Source of the DNA: Chrysomallon squamiferum
Taxonomy: Eukaryota; Mollusca; Gastropoda; Neomphalida; Peltospiridae
DNA length: 64,000 nt
Direction of reading: 5' to 3'
Assembly: GCA_012295275.1 (NCBI GenBank)
Contig: CM022677.1
Coordinates: 18,568,439 to 18,632,438 of the forward strand
The notes beneath the pieces are model-generated. The model saw nothing but the letters and a program-made list of their open reading frames with translations. It was not told the DNA's origin and did no database searches. Both the position numbers and the translations under genes were made by a program. Positions 51,886 to 64,000 of the stretch are shown in pieces; positions within the stretch are counted from its first letter, which is position 1; each line of letters opens with the position of its first letter.

Positions 51886-52161
51886 TTAGCTCGTACATTA
51901 AAGATTTTGAGAAATAATTGTTGTTCTTCTAAAACCTTTATTGTGATAACGAAACAAAATGGTCATTTGTTTTGGCTGTACTACTTTCTGTGTTTGTAAT
52001 TTTGTCTTTCGTTCATTTATTCGTTCTTTGTTTCATTTATTTAATTTCATTTTTCCAATAGTAATATATAAAAAGATAAGCTAATAGGAAAACATATTTC
52101 TTAGCTATTTCTTGTTTCTGTCATTTTCTTCAGTATCGTTGACTTCTCCTTAATTCTCTGA

Positions 52162-52196
52162 ATGTTTCTCTCTCTCTCTGTCTCTCTGTCTGTCTG

Positions 52197-52263
<67 letters not shown>

Positions 52264-53735
52264 CTTTTTCTGTCTCTCTCTGTCTTCTTTTTCTGTCTCT
52301 CTCAGTGTCTTTCTTTTTCTTTTCTCTCTCTCAGTGTCTTTTTTCTTCTCTCTCTTTCTTTCTTTCTCTCAGTGTCTTTCTCTCTCTCTCTCTTTCTTTC
52401 TTTTCTCTCTCTCTCAGTGTCTTTCTTTTTTCTGTCTCTCTCAGTGTCTTTCTTTTTCTGTCTCTCTCAGTGTCTTTCTTTTTCTCTCTCTCTCAGTGTC
52501 TTTCTTTTTCTCTCTCTCTCTGTCTTCTTTTTCTTTCTCTCTCTCAGTGTCTTTCTTTTTCTCTCTCTCTCTTTGTCTTTCTTTTCTCTCTCTTTTTCTT
52601 TTTCTGTCTCTCTCAGTGTCTTTCTTTTTTTCTCTCTGTGTCTTTTTCTCTCAGTGTCTTTTTTTTCTCTCTCTCTCAGTGTCTTTCTTTTCTCTCTCTG
52701 TCTTCTTTTTCTGTCTCTCTCAGTGTCTTTCTTTTCTTTTCTCTCTCTCTGTGTCTTTCTTTTTCTGTCTCTCTCAGTGTCTTTCTTTTTTTCTGTCTCT
52801 CTTTCTTTCTTTTCTTTTTCTGTCTCTCTCTCTGTCTTTTTTTTTTCTTTCTCTCTCTCTTTTCTTTCTTTTCTGTCTCTCTCAGTGTCTTTCTTTTTCT
52901 CTCTCTCTCAGTGTCTTTCTTTTTTCTTTTCTCTCTCTCTGTGTCTTTTTTTTTTCTGTCTCTCTGTGTCTTTCTTTTCTCTCTCTCTCTCTCTGTCTTT
53001 CTTTTTCTGTCTCTCTCTGTGTCTTTCTTTTTTCTCTCTCTCTCTGTCTTTTCTTTTTCTCTCTCTCTCTCTGTGTCTTTCTTTTCTGTCTCTCTCTCTG
53101 TCTTTTTCTTTTCTCTCTCTCTAGTGTCTTTCTTTTTCTGTCTCTCTCTGTGTCTTTCTTTTTCTCTTTTTTCTGTGTCTTTTTTCTGTCTCTCTGTGTC
53201 TTTCTTTTTCTCTCTCTCTCTCTCTCTTTTTTTTTCTGTCTCTTTGTCTTTCTTTTCTGTCTCTCTCTCTGTGTCTTTCTTTTTCTGTCTCTCTCTGTGT
53301 CTTTCTTTTTCTGTCTCTCTCAGTGTCTTTCTTTTTCTGTCTCTCTCTGTGTCTTTCTTTTTCTGTCTCTCTCAGTGTCTTTCTTTTTCTCTCTCTTCTC
53401 TTTCTTTTTTTCTGTCTCTCTCAGTGTCTTTCTTTTTCTGTCTCTCTCTGTGTCTTTCTTTTTCTGTCTCTCTCTGTGTCTTTCTTTTTCTGTCTCTCTC
53501 AGTGTCTTTCTTTTTCTGTCTCTCTCAGTGTCTTTCTTTTTCTGTCTCTCTCAGTGTCTTTCTTTTTCTGTCTCTCTCTGTGTCTTTTTTTTCTGTCTCT
53601 CTCAGTGTCTTTCTTTTTCTCTCTCTCTCTTTCTTTTTTCTTTCTTTTTTTTTTTTCTGTCTCTCTCAGTGTCTTTCTTTTTCTGTCTCTCTCAGTGTCT
53701 TTCTCTTTTCTGTCTCTCTCAGTCTATCTGTCCGG
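52162..53735. repeat. TC-rich minisatellite, about 26 bp unit
   Basis: About 1.5 kb of pyrimidine-rich DNA with units like TCTCTCAGTGTCTTTCTTTT. Units become more regular towards the right end (53280-53700), suggesting later homogenisation there. The 320-480 codon serine/phenylalanine/leucine frames in all three frames are compositional. Confidence 0.95.
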
Positions 53736-53964
53736 GTCTGTACTTCTGTCTGAAAATCTCTCGGCTGTTTTACAGCCGCTGTTAATTCATTTTTTATCAT
53801 TTGCTGATTCCTTTCAACTCTTTTGTAAGTTACACGAATATTTATTATTTCTGGTCATAATACCAATCGCAGTTCCAAAAATAAGTTGTTCTTTTTGTTG
53901 TTTTTTTCAAAGCTGTATTCTCCATTTTGGTATGATAATGTTTTCTGAAAATATCTCGCATACG

Positions 53965-55770
53965 CACATACAGACAAATAGACACACAGACACACAGACA
54001 CACAGAACACAGACACATAGCCACACAGATACACAGTAACACAGACACATAGACACACAGACATATAGACACACAGATACACAGAAACAAAGACACATAG
54101 ACACACAGGCACACAGACACACAGACATACACACACACACACACATAGACGCACAGCCACCCAGACACATAGACACACAGATACAGAGATACGTAGAAAC
54201 TTAGACGCACAGATACAGAGATACGTAGAAACTTAGACGCACAGATACAGAGATACGTAGAACCTCAGACGCACAGATACAGAGATACGTAGAAACTTAG
54301 ACGCACAGACACACAGATACACATACACATAGACACACAGACACACATCAATCCTTATACACAGACACACAGACACATATACACACATACACAGATACAC
54401 CCAGACACAGCTACACAGATACACACAGACACACATACACCCAGACACACATACAGAGACACATAGACACAGAGACACATAGACACACAGACACACAGCC
54501 ACCCAGATACACAGACACATACACACACAGACACATAGACACATAGACACACATACACATAGACAGAGACACACACACACATAGACACACATACACATAG
54601 ACAGAGATACACAGTAGCACAGACACATAGACACACAGACACATAGATACGTAGATACACAGATACACAGACACATAGACACACAGACACATAGGGACAT
54701 AGATACACAGACGCATAGACTCACAGATACACAGACACATAGACACACAGGCACACAAATACGTAGACACACAGACACACAGACCCATGGAAACACAGGC
54801 ACACAGACAAACACAGACACACACATGGCACACAAACACATAGACACATAGACACATAGACAAACACATACACACACAGACACACAGACACACGGATACA
54901 CGTAGACACACGGAAACACAGGCACACAGAGACACAGAGATATACATAGACACATAGACATACAGATACAGAGATACGCACATAGACACACAGGATATAC
55001 AGGCACACATAGACACATAGGCACATAGACACAGAGATATACAGTCGCATAGACACATAGACACACAGATACAGAGATACGTAGATACAGACACACGGAA
55101 ACACAGACACACGGAAACACAGGCACATAGACACATAGGCACATAGACACAGAGATATACAGCCGCATAGACACATAGACACATAGATACACAGAAACAC
55201 AGACACACAGACACACGGATACAGTGATACGTAGATACAGACACACGGAAACACAGGCACATAGACACATAGGCACATAGACACAGAGATATACAGCCGC
55301 ATAGACACATAGACACACAGATACAGAGATACGTAGATACAGACACACGGAAACACAGGCACACAGACACATAGAAACACAGGCACATAGACACATAGGC
55401 ACATAGATACAGAGATATAGATACAGACACACGGAAACATAGGCACACACATAGGCACATAGACACACATATACACAGACACACAGACACACACAGATAC
55501 AGAGATACGTAGATACAGACACACGGAAACACAGATACACGGAAACACAGGCACATAGACACATAGGCACATAGACACAGAGATATACAGCCGGATAGAC
55601 ACATAGACACACAGATACAGAGATACGTAGATACAGACACACGGAAACACAGGCACACAGACACATAGGCACATAGACACAGAGATATACAGCCGCATAG
55701 ACACATAGACACACAGATATAGCGATACGTAGATACAGATACACAGAAACACAGACACACAGACACCCAC
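53965..55770. repeat. 1.8 kb ACACAGACACATAG satellite
   Basis: Built from units of about 10 bases (ACACAGACAC, ATAGACACAT, ATACAGAGAT). Between about 54990 and 55720 a larger unit that includes GAGATATACAGCCGCATAG repeats at uneven spacing, near 55030, 55150, 55290, 55580 and 55680. The long minus-strand CVCVSV frames are compositional. It ends in the same AGAAAATAAGAAAACGACAC tail as smaller arrays. Confidence 0.95.
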
Positions 55771-55799
55771 AAGAAAATAAGAAAACGACACAGTATCTT

Positions 55800-55889
55800 T
55801 TGAACAATTCTAAATTGTTAACTACATTGGTGAAAATAATCTTTTATCTTTTTTCATTTATTGTTTCTTCAAGCATATATTAAATATAA

Positions 55890-55948
<59 letters not shown>

Positions 55949-56453
55949 ACAAATAAATAAATAAATAATAAATAAACAAATAGATAAAAAATACAAAATA
56001 AATAAGAATATAACAGTATAGAATACTTGCCACTTTGATATTAAATAAAAGGAGAACGTGTTTAAAGTCTGTTTTATTTTTATTATCTTATTATCATATA
56101 TGTGTATAAAACACGATCTCCTGTGTTTGAAATGTAAATTATCAGTGTCATGCGTGTCACTTCGAGATTCAAAAAAAAATTCTATTTATAGATTAAAATA
56201 AAGTTTTCAAACGGGTACCATGCTCGGGTAATGTGAGACAACAAATTACTAAAGATACGTTCACTCAAAATAATACATATTAACTCTTTTTTAATATATA
56301 TTTATTATTACAATAAGATGATTAAAATGCATAAACTAGTGTGTTTTCCCCTTTACCAGCATCGTAACATTGTTACCAATCTTCATTTATTAAATAAATT
56401 ATTAAAATACGAGAGTATAAAATAATTATAATATATTATCCACTATAAATATG

Positions 56454-56459
<6 letters not shown>
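55800..56459. other. Intergenic AT-rich DNA, no gene seen
   Basis: Contains a long AATA run (55888-55970), one copy of the 54 bp ACACGATCTCCTGTG unit and a segment matching 10750-11040 (CATGCTCGGGTAATGTGAGAC). Confidence 0.5.
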
Positions 56460-56502
<43 letters not shown>

Positions 56503-56863
56503 ATATAGTTGACTTTGCAGTATTTTTTCAAATGTTGATGTGAAATAGCGGTGATACTGAAATCGTTATTATAATTGTATTAGTCTCATTGAATATTGCT
56601 TCAGTTATATATTAAACCGGTTTGGAAAGAGATCAGGCGGGATAACCAGTCTTTTTCTTTTGCTTAACGTTTTCTAACAGAGTTACTTCCCATGCCGCAA
56701 ACTCGAGAAAAAATTGAAATAGTGTTGACAATTGTTACGTTTGTTTAAAAAATACTGGATTATACGTACATTAAAAATACACGTACAACACACAGAAACA
56801 GTTTATTTATTTGTTTAGTATTTGACACAGAGTTGTTATTATATACATAAATCTTAATTATTA

Positions 56864-56901
<38 letters not shown>

Positions 56902-56930
56902 GTTGTTGTTGTTGTTGTTGTTGTTGTTAT
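56460..56930. repeat. Block X copy with (AT)n, (ATT)n and (GTT)n
   Basis: Same layout as 39180-39640. (AT)n lies at 56456-56500 and the ATT then GTT tracts at 56868-56930. Confidence 0.6.
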
Positions 56931-57210
56931 TTTTTTATTAATTATATGTAAACATATATAAATCAAGCGTGTCAAAAATGAAAACATATCAGGTGAATAA
57001 TCCTTTTCATTAATGTTGCTGTTACTCGACGAACAAATGAAATAATAACTTTAAAAAAATTAATTTCATTTTTTCTTTTTATTTCTCTCTTTCTGACTTT
57101 CTGTTTTGTGTGTGTCTGTGCTTGAGTGTGCCTGTGTGTGTGTTCGCTATCGCGCGCGCGTATGTGTGTGTATGTGTGTGCATCTTTTTCCCTTTTCTCT
57201 CTATCCTAAC

Positions 57211-57895
57211 TTAACCGTATCGTGACGTCATATATTCCATAACTTTGCTGAGACAAACTCCGGAACCTTTATCTTTAACATCAACCGACTTTCCTTTCTT
57301 GACGTCAAACTTTTCCACAAATGTCAAATCAAAATACTTGAGTAAACGACTATGGGAAAAAAACTGGAGGCTTCTTGTTATTCATCTGTGCGATTCCTAA
57401 CAATCCCACATACTCAAACATGCATCTTTCCATTCTTCTCTTGTCCTGAATCTTAACTTTTCAGTTTCCATCTAACGTACAAGTTAAATGTTTTTCTTCG
57501 TTTGTACGCCGCGTTGTAAGTATAATTACCCAGAAGGTCAAGATTTCCGTCCACTCGCCAGTTTTCAACTGAACTGGCTTCTCTTGTGTTACTATAAGAT
57601 GCAGTCGTAGTTGCAGAACTCAGAATAACGTCTTTTCTTGTTACCAGATGTACTTTATTGTTAGAGTTATCTGCCGCTGTACGACTTGAATGATGATGAT
57701 AAGTCATTCCACGCCATCTTAAACACGAACAGCTAAGTTTTCTAAAATACGTTTTCACACTGTTTTCGTCGTATAAATACATTTTAATTAGAATTACTGG
57801 AATGGCGATCAGAATAAATATCCAGACAGAAATTTTATTTATCCATATTTTAATAATGTGCTGTTGTGTTCGACGTTGATTAACGCTAAATTTGC
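57211..57895 (-). pseudogene. TNF-like family B relic, copy 2
   Basis: Paralogue of 39920-40625. The frame is open through the membrane segment (NKISVWIFILIAIPVILI), MYLYDENSVKTYFRKL, CSC, KVHLV, ENWRVDGNLDLLG and LNLYVRW-type strand (here FNLYVRWKLK). It then stops at TAA 57453-57455, where about 13 bases present in the other copy are missing. The downstream part (KFDVKKGKSVDV, CLSKVMEYMTSRYG, then TAA at 57211-57213) is in another frame after the same seven-base run (57357-57363). No ATG precedes the membrane segment in frame, so a 5' exon is missing or lost. The shared frame shift suggests either inactivation before duplication or an unrecognised intron. Confidence 0.5.
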
Positions 57896-57920
57896 AGTTG
57901 CAGTGTTTTTTTTAACGTGG

Positions 57921-57926
<6 letters not shown>

Positions 57927-58014
<88 letters not shown>
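57927..58014. repeat. (GA)n microsatellite
   Basis: Pure GA tract just upstream (minus-strand sense) of the family B relic, in the position occupied by the polypurine array in the 40 kb copy. Confidence 0.95.
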
Positions 58015-58019
<5 letters not shown>

Positions 58020-58408
58020 TGATTTTGTATTAATAATCTGAGTTTATCAAATACACTGATAAGATATCAAACCTTTGACAGACACACTTGAACCACAGCA
58101 AATCTCAGTAATCTATTTTTAGCAGCGTAAGCAAACTGATATCTGGGGGGGAATTAATAATAATAAACCCTACTTATTATTACACATTTTTTTATTTCTT
58201 GATTTTATTTTATTTTATTTTATTTTATTTTATTGTATTTTACTTTTATTTTTATTTTCATTTTCATTTGATATAATTCCCACGTTGACGTGTCCCAAGG
58301 TCTCACTAAATGAACAGTGATCCGCCATTTTACTCTGTTACAGGAATCACACCAACACGTGCACCAGGTCGCCTCCAAGAACCACATGAGTCGCCCGCAG
58401 AGCTGTTC

Positions 58409-59198
58409 CTGAAACATTTAAACAACTACTGAGATAAACAGAATCAGAGTTTGAATACTGATCTTATCTGTATCCGACTTTGTTATTCTGAAACATTTAA
58501 ACAACTACTGAGAGAAACAGAATCAAAGTTTGAATACTGATCTTATCTGTATCCGACTTTGTTATTCTGAAACATTTAAACCACTACTGAGATAAACAGA
58601 ATCAAAGTTTGAATACTGATCTTATCTGTATCTGACTTTGTTATTCTGAAACATTTAAACAACTACTGAGATAAACAGAATCAAAGTTTGAATACTGATC
58701 TTATCTGTATCTGACTTTGTTATTCTGAAACATTTAAACAACTACTGAGATAAACAGAATAAAAGTTTGAATACTGATCTTATCTGTATCAGACTTTGTT
58801 ATTCTGAAACATTTAAACAACTACTGAGATAAACAGAATCAAAGTTTGAATACTGATCTTATCTGTGTCCTACTTTGTTATTCTGAAACATTTAAACAAC
58901 TACTGAGATAAACAGAATCAAAGTTTGATTACTGATGTTATCTGTATCCCACTTTGTTATCCTGAAACATTTAAACAACTACTGAGATAAACAGAATCAA
59001 AGTTTGAATACTGATCTTATCTGTATCCGACTTTGTTATTCTGAAACATTTAAACAACTACTGAGATAAACAGAATCAAAGTTTGAATACTGATCTTATC
59101 TGTATCCGACTTTGTTATTCTGAAACATTTAAACAACTACTGAGATAAACAGAATCAAAGTTTGAATACTGATGTTATCTGTATCTGACCTTGTTATT
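58409..59198. repeat. 79 bp minisatellite, ten copies
   Basis: The motif GAAACATTTAAACAACTACT recurs at 58411, 58490, 58569, 58648, 58727, 58806, 58885, 58964, 59043 and 59122, an exact 79-base period. Units differ by scattered single bases (CCGACTT, CTGACTT, CAGACTT). The last unit ends at TTATTCAAAA. It is unique to this spot in the window. Confidence 0.95.
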
Positions 59199-59689
59199 CA
59201 AAAAAATCCTAAACGTAATCAAAGTCATCACATAGATGGGTATTTTTAATAATAATATACAACGAAAGATAAACTGAGCAAAGTTTTTTATTTCAGAAGA
59301 GTGTAACAAACTGATAGCCCTTAACTCTGTACCTGTCAAGTAGCTCCCATGTTGAAAAGGCTTGGTGACCCTGATCTATTATTAGTCACACAGGAAATCC
59401 CCAGCAGGAAAGAAAAGAAAAAAGTAATAAAAATGATTTCATTTGTACGACTTTCTATTAGTCAGAAAACAGTCGCAAGGAAAAAGCAAAGCAATAATCA
59501 CAGTTCGTAGTTTCAAAGAAATGAAAAAGTCAACAGAGGTATTTCACATTCCACTGCGCATGTGCCAGTTGCTTGGATAAGTCGAGAGATCTCGCCGAAA
59601 CAGTCCTACTTGTAAACTGATAGGCAAAAGCAGCCATGACAGGCTGGATAACAGCTTTTATTTACATATATACATATATATATTATTCT

Positions 59690-59727
<38 letters not shown>

Positions 59728-60409
59728 CACAAAGAGAAAAGAATTAGATATACACGTATACACTTATGCACACACACACATATACAGACACACATACACA
59801 CACGCAGATATATATATATATATATTATTGTTATGTATATGTATATATACTGAAAACTGTGCGCTGAAATTTACGGCGGAATGGTTCAAATTAAAAAGCA
59901 GTGCAACAAGTTGGACAAAGTCTCTGCGACTCGTACGCGAGTGTTTTGATGACGTCAGATTAAAAGACTGTTTTGTAAAAAAGAACAAACAAAACATTTG
60001 ACAGGGATTCCACACCACCGTTTAAAAATTTGAAAAGTTACAAATATTTCTCTGATGGATGTATATAATTTGTTTACTGGAAACACCTGCATGCATATAT
60101 ATATATATATATATATAGTAAATACCCCCCACCCACGAATATGGGGGTGTATGTGTGGGTCTCAGTATATTATGTAAATATGTGTGTCTGTGTGTGTGTC
60201 TCTCTCTCTGTTTATCTAATTCGAAAGATATACAACTTATATACAAAGTTTAAAGTCTCCTACAAAATTATTCATGTCGCACACAATAATCTGTCAGACA
60301 TGCCTCTCTGTTTGTAAATAGACTAGTTTCAGTCCAGTTTGACAAAAGACGTTGCTCTTCGCTCGAAAGTGAAAAACCTCTATCAGTAATTACAGGCAAT
60401 ATTAAGTCT
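59199..60409. other. Intergenic DNA, no gene supported
   Basis: Contains a possible worn copy of the CCATGTTG element (59345-59520), several (AT)n tracts and a CA tract near 59770. A 121-codon plus-strand frame (59636-60001) begins in (TA)n. Its last 50 codons (CALKFTAEWFKLKSSATSW...) are not simple repeat, but no family is recognised and no second copy is present. Confidence 0.4.
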
Positions 60410-61102
60410 TTTGTGTCCTGGCACCGTATTTTATATTACAGAAAAATTATTGGATGAGTTTTGTTAGGAAAACTTGATATGAACTGGGATTTGGATACAT
60501 ATCGATAGAACAGAATCAGATTAATGAAAATAAAAAAAATTATTTATGCATAATTATGTAAAGAATATATGACGAAGCAAGGACGAATTTTTCATTTCAG
60601 TTAAATACATCTGTGAAATGTGACACACACTCACACACACACATACACACAGACACACATACACACTGACACACACACACAGACATACACGTAAATACGG
60701 TATTGAAATGTGATAAATTATATAAATACATCACAGATGGCGTAACAATTCAGTTTCCTTTAGTTAAATTTACACCAATGATTTATAAAAGATACTTAAC
60801 AAAAGTGACAAATGAGCTTGGGAGATATAGGAATATTGAGAGAGCAGAAAGAATATGTTTGCTATGTAAAAGTGGTCAGATTGAAGATGAGATTGAAAGT
60901 AAGAAATCACTGTGCAGTTTCGGAATATATTTGTTTAAAACATTTCAATATCGATTGTTAGATATGTGCTATATTATTTATATTCTCCAAAATTTGTTTC
61001 TTTTTTAATCATACTATCACTATTTATACTTCTTACATTTTATATTGACACTGCATACGAATAACCTGTCGAGGTTACGATAATAAAGAATTGAATTGAA
61101 CC
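60410..61102 (+). mobile_element. LINE ORF2 C-terminus and 3' end, best copy
   Basis: An open stretch at 60703-61008 includes YITDGVTIQFPLVK, PMIYKRYLTK and GRYRNIERAERICLLCKSG. The last fits the 'GRY.n..R.eRiC..C' motif typical of the C-terminal region of non-LTR retrotransposon reverse transcriptase proteins. Upstream (60417-60600) more of the same ORF is present but broken by stops and a CA tract. The 3' end is GGTTACGATAATAAAGAATTGAATTGAA. No full-length element is present. Confidence 0.7.
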
Positions 61103-62637
<1,535 letters not shown>

Positions 62638-63091
62638 ATGGATCATAACAACGAAAGTTTGATCCAGAACAAAGAAGAGAGACAGAGAGAATGGTGTAAT
62701 CCAGGTAGCAGTGACGAGCCACTCATCAAATCAAATGGAGAAGAAAATTTAGAAAAAGAGAAAGACGCAGAAAAAGAGAAAAACAAATTCTGGATAGAGG
62801 TCATTGTCCTTTTTCTTTTCATCGACATCTTTCTGGTGATCGTTATATCTCTAACTTTCACTACACCACGGGTGCAGTCACAACGTCAAACCGTTGTGCA
62901 ATGGGACGACGACGTCTGCTTTCCGTGCAAAGATGTTTATCTCACCGACGACGACAAAACTGACAACATCTACGACTTCGACGTTCGAGAAGATGGAAAT
63001 ATGTGCTGTGCTGGTCGTGAGCGAAACCTGATCGACATCGTAACAAAGGTTTTTATTATTATTACTATTATTATTATTATTATTATTGTTG

Positions 63092-63129
<38 letters not shown>

Positions 63130-64000
63130 GTTGTTATGTTTGTTGTTTCTGTTGTACGTATGTTCTTACATAACAACCAAAATATGTTGATTCTTTTCTA
63201 CATTTCTATTTATTCGCAGTTTGTAGAAACACAGTACCATCAAGAGAGAGCCAAAAGTGAGTAGTAAATCATTCTTAATATACAATAATGTTCTTAATAC
63301 ATTCAAAACCAAAAACTGACATTTGTGACACGAGAAAATTTGAAAAACCAAAAAGTCTTTTCTTTTTCTTTGTGTGTCTATCTGCCCCTGTTTGTCTGTC
63401 TCTGTGTCACTCCTTAATACGTAAATAAACAAACGCACATACACACACGCACAGACACACACACAGACACACACAGACACACACATACACAGACACACAC
63501 ACACACGCACTCAACATTTATATACATACACATTTAACAAAAAACAAAAAACAACCAGAAAACACACAGGTATGTGTTAAACTATATATTCAGGCTTCGA
63601 CAGTAAGGCACGTCTGAACGACATTGTCTAGTAAACGACTGGTTCGGTCTAATCACAACTGTTTCTAACTAGCCCGACTGGTCGTGTTAATAATGTATGA
63701 ACTGTGAATTAATTTGCTATCAGTGATCCTATAAACATTAATATATTCTATTTTCATTCATCAGAGCGGAAATCCCAGGTTCTATAAATAGATGTGTTAT
63801 GCGCAGTGTGCAGTGAATAACTAATCAATCCCGACTTCGTGCTAACCGCTGAGTAATAAGGAAATTTGTGTAGCGGCGGGATTCGTTAGAACTCGGTCAA
63901 TTCCGTACCTCGTTACACATTCGGAACATTTCGTATATTTCTTTGAAATATAAGCGTAGCGGAATGTGACGAGGTGTTCCGACTGACCGGAATCGACCGA
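62638..64000 (+). CDS. TNF ligand family protein, copy 7, partial at window edge
   Basis: Exon 1 is 62638-63048 and exon 2 is 63220-63256. Exons 3 and 4 lie beyond the window, which ends inside the conserved intron 2 block. Exon 1 encodes 137 residues starting MDHNNESLIQNKEERQREW. The Cys at position 20 of the other copies is still present at CNPGSS. The membrane segment, CFPC...MCC stalk and KEKDAEKEKNKFW tail are as in the others. Exon 2 reads FVETQYHQERAK. Intron 1 is 171 bases, a multiple of three with no in-frame stop, as in copy 2. The visible part is intact. Confidence 0.85.

Noticed and set aside
52162-53785. Three overlapping 320-483 codon Ser/Phe/Leu frames
   Set aside because: All three frames are open over a TC-rich minisatellite lacking A-containing stop codons; not a protein.
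54233-55807. 524-codon CVCVSV frame resembling a cysteine-rich protein
   Set aside because: Produced by the ACACAGAC satellite on the minus strand; cysteine spacing follows the 10-base unit and parallel frames look the same.

Overview
This window looks like animal nuclear DNA, and probably comes from a mollusc or another lophotrochozoan. It is AT-rich, has multi-exon genes with GT-AG introns, is full of (GA)n, (ATT)n, (CA)n, (GTAT)n and ACACAGAC-type repeats, carries pieces of a non-LTR retrotransposon, and has a 200-base assembly gap (26565-26764). No bacterial features were seen. The species placement is an inference from style, not from a marker gene.

The main content is a same-strand tandem cluster of tumour necrosis factor (TNF) ligand family genes, here called family A. 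Four copies have all four coding exons: 3170-5512, 24092-26242, 32690-34927 and 42662-44997. The last of these lacks a recognisable ATG. A fifth copy starts at 62638 and runs off the right edge after exon 2. There are two relics: a lone last exon at 27156-27547 and a 3' fragment at 50953-51083. The full copies encode type II membrane proteins of 302 residues. Each has a charged cytoplasmic tail, one membrane segment near residues 52-75, a short cysteine-bearing stalk (CFPC...ICC) and a C-terminal TNF homology domain split over exons 3 and 4. Intron phases are 0, 1 and 1 in every copy.

On the opposite strand lies a second, much more divergent and broken family (family B) at 39920-40625 and 57211-57895, with a 3' scrap at 1-110. 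It has a membrane anchor and strand patterns that resemble a TNF domain, but frames are interrupted in both larger copies. I read it as a decayed TNF-like paralogue with moderate confidence.

The rest is a mosaic of dispersed blocks, each seen several times: a 'TTTGTCCTCC' element downstream of family A genes, an 'R' element followed by a TATTAG minisatellite, a block 'X' of AT-rich DNA, and 3' ends of one LINE lineage upstream of the TNF first exons. Between 13039 and 20780 is a macrosatellite of near-identical 3.13-3.18 kb units. Large simple arrays occupy 28256-28938 (GA), 40660-41605 (GACAGA), 52162-53735 (TC-rich, about 26 bp unit) and 53965-55770 (about 10 bp ACACAGAC unit). Two clean minisatellites stand out: nineteen 21/24 bp units at 30505-30912, most with CACGTG, and ten 79 bp units at 58409-59198. 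Block boundaries repeatedly fall inside (GA)n or (ATT)n tracts, so microsatellites may have served as recombination junctions while the cluster expanded.
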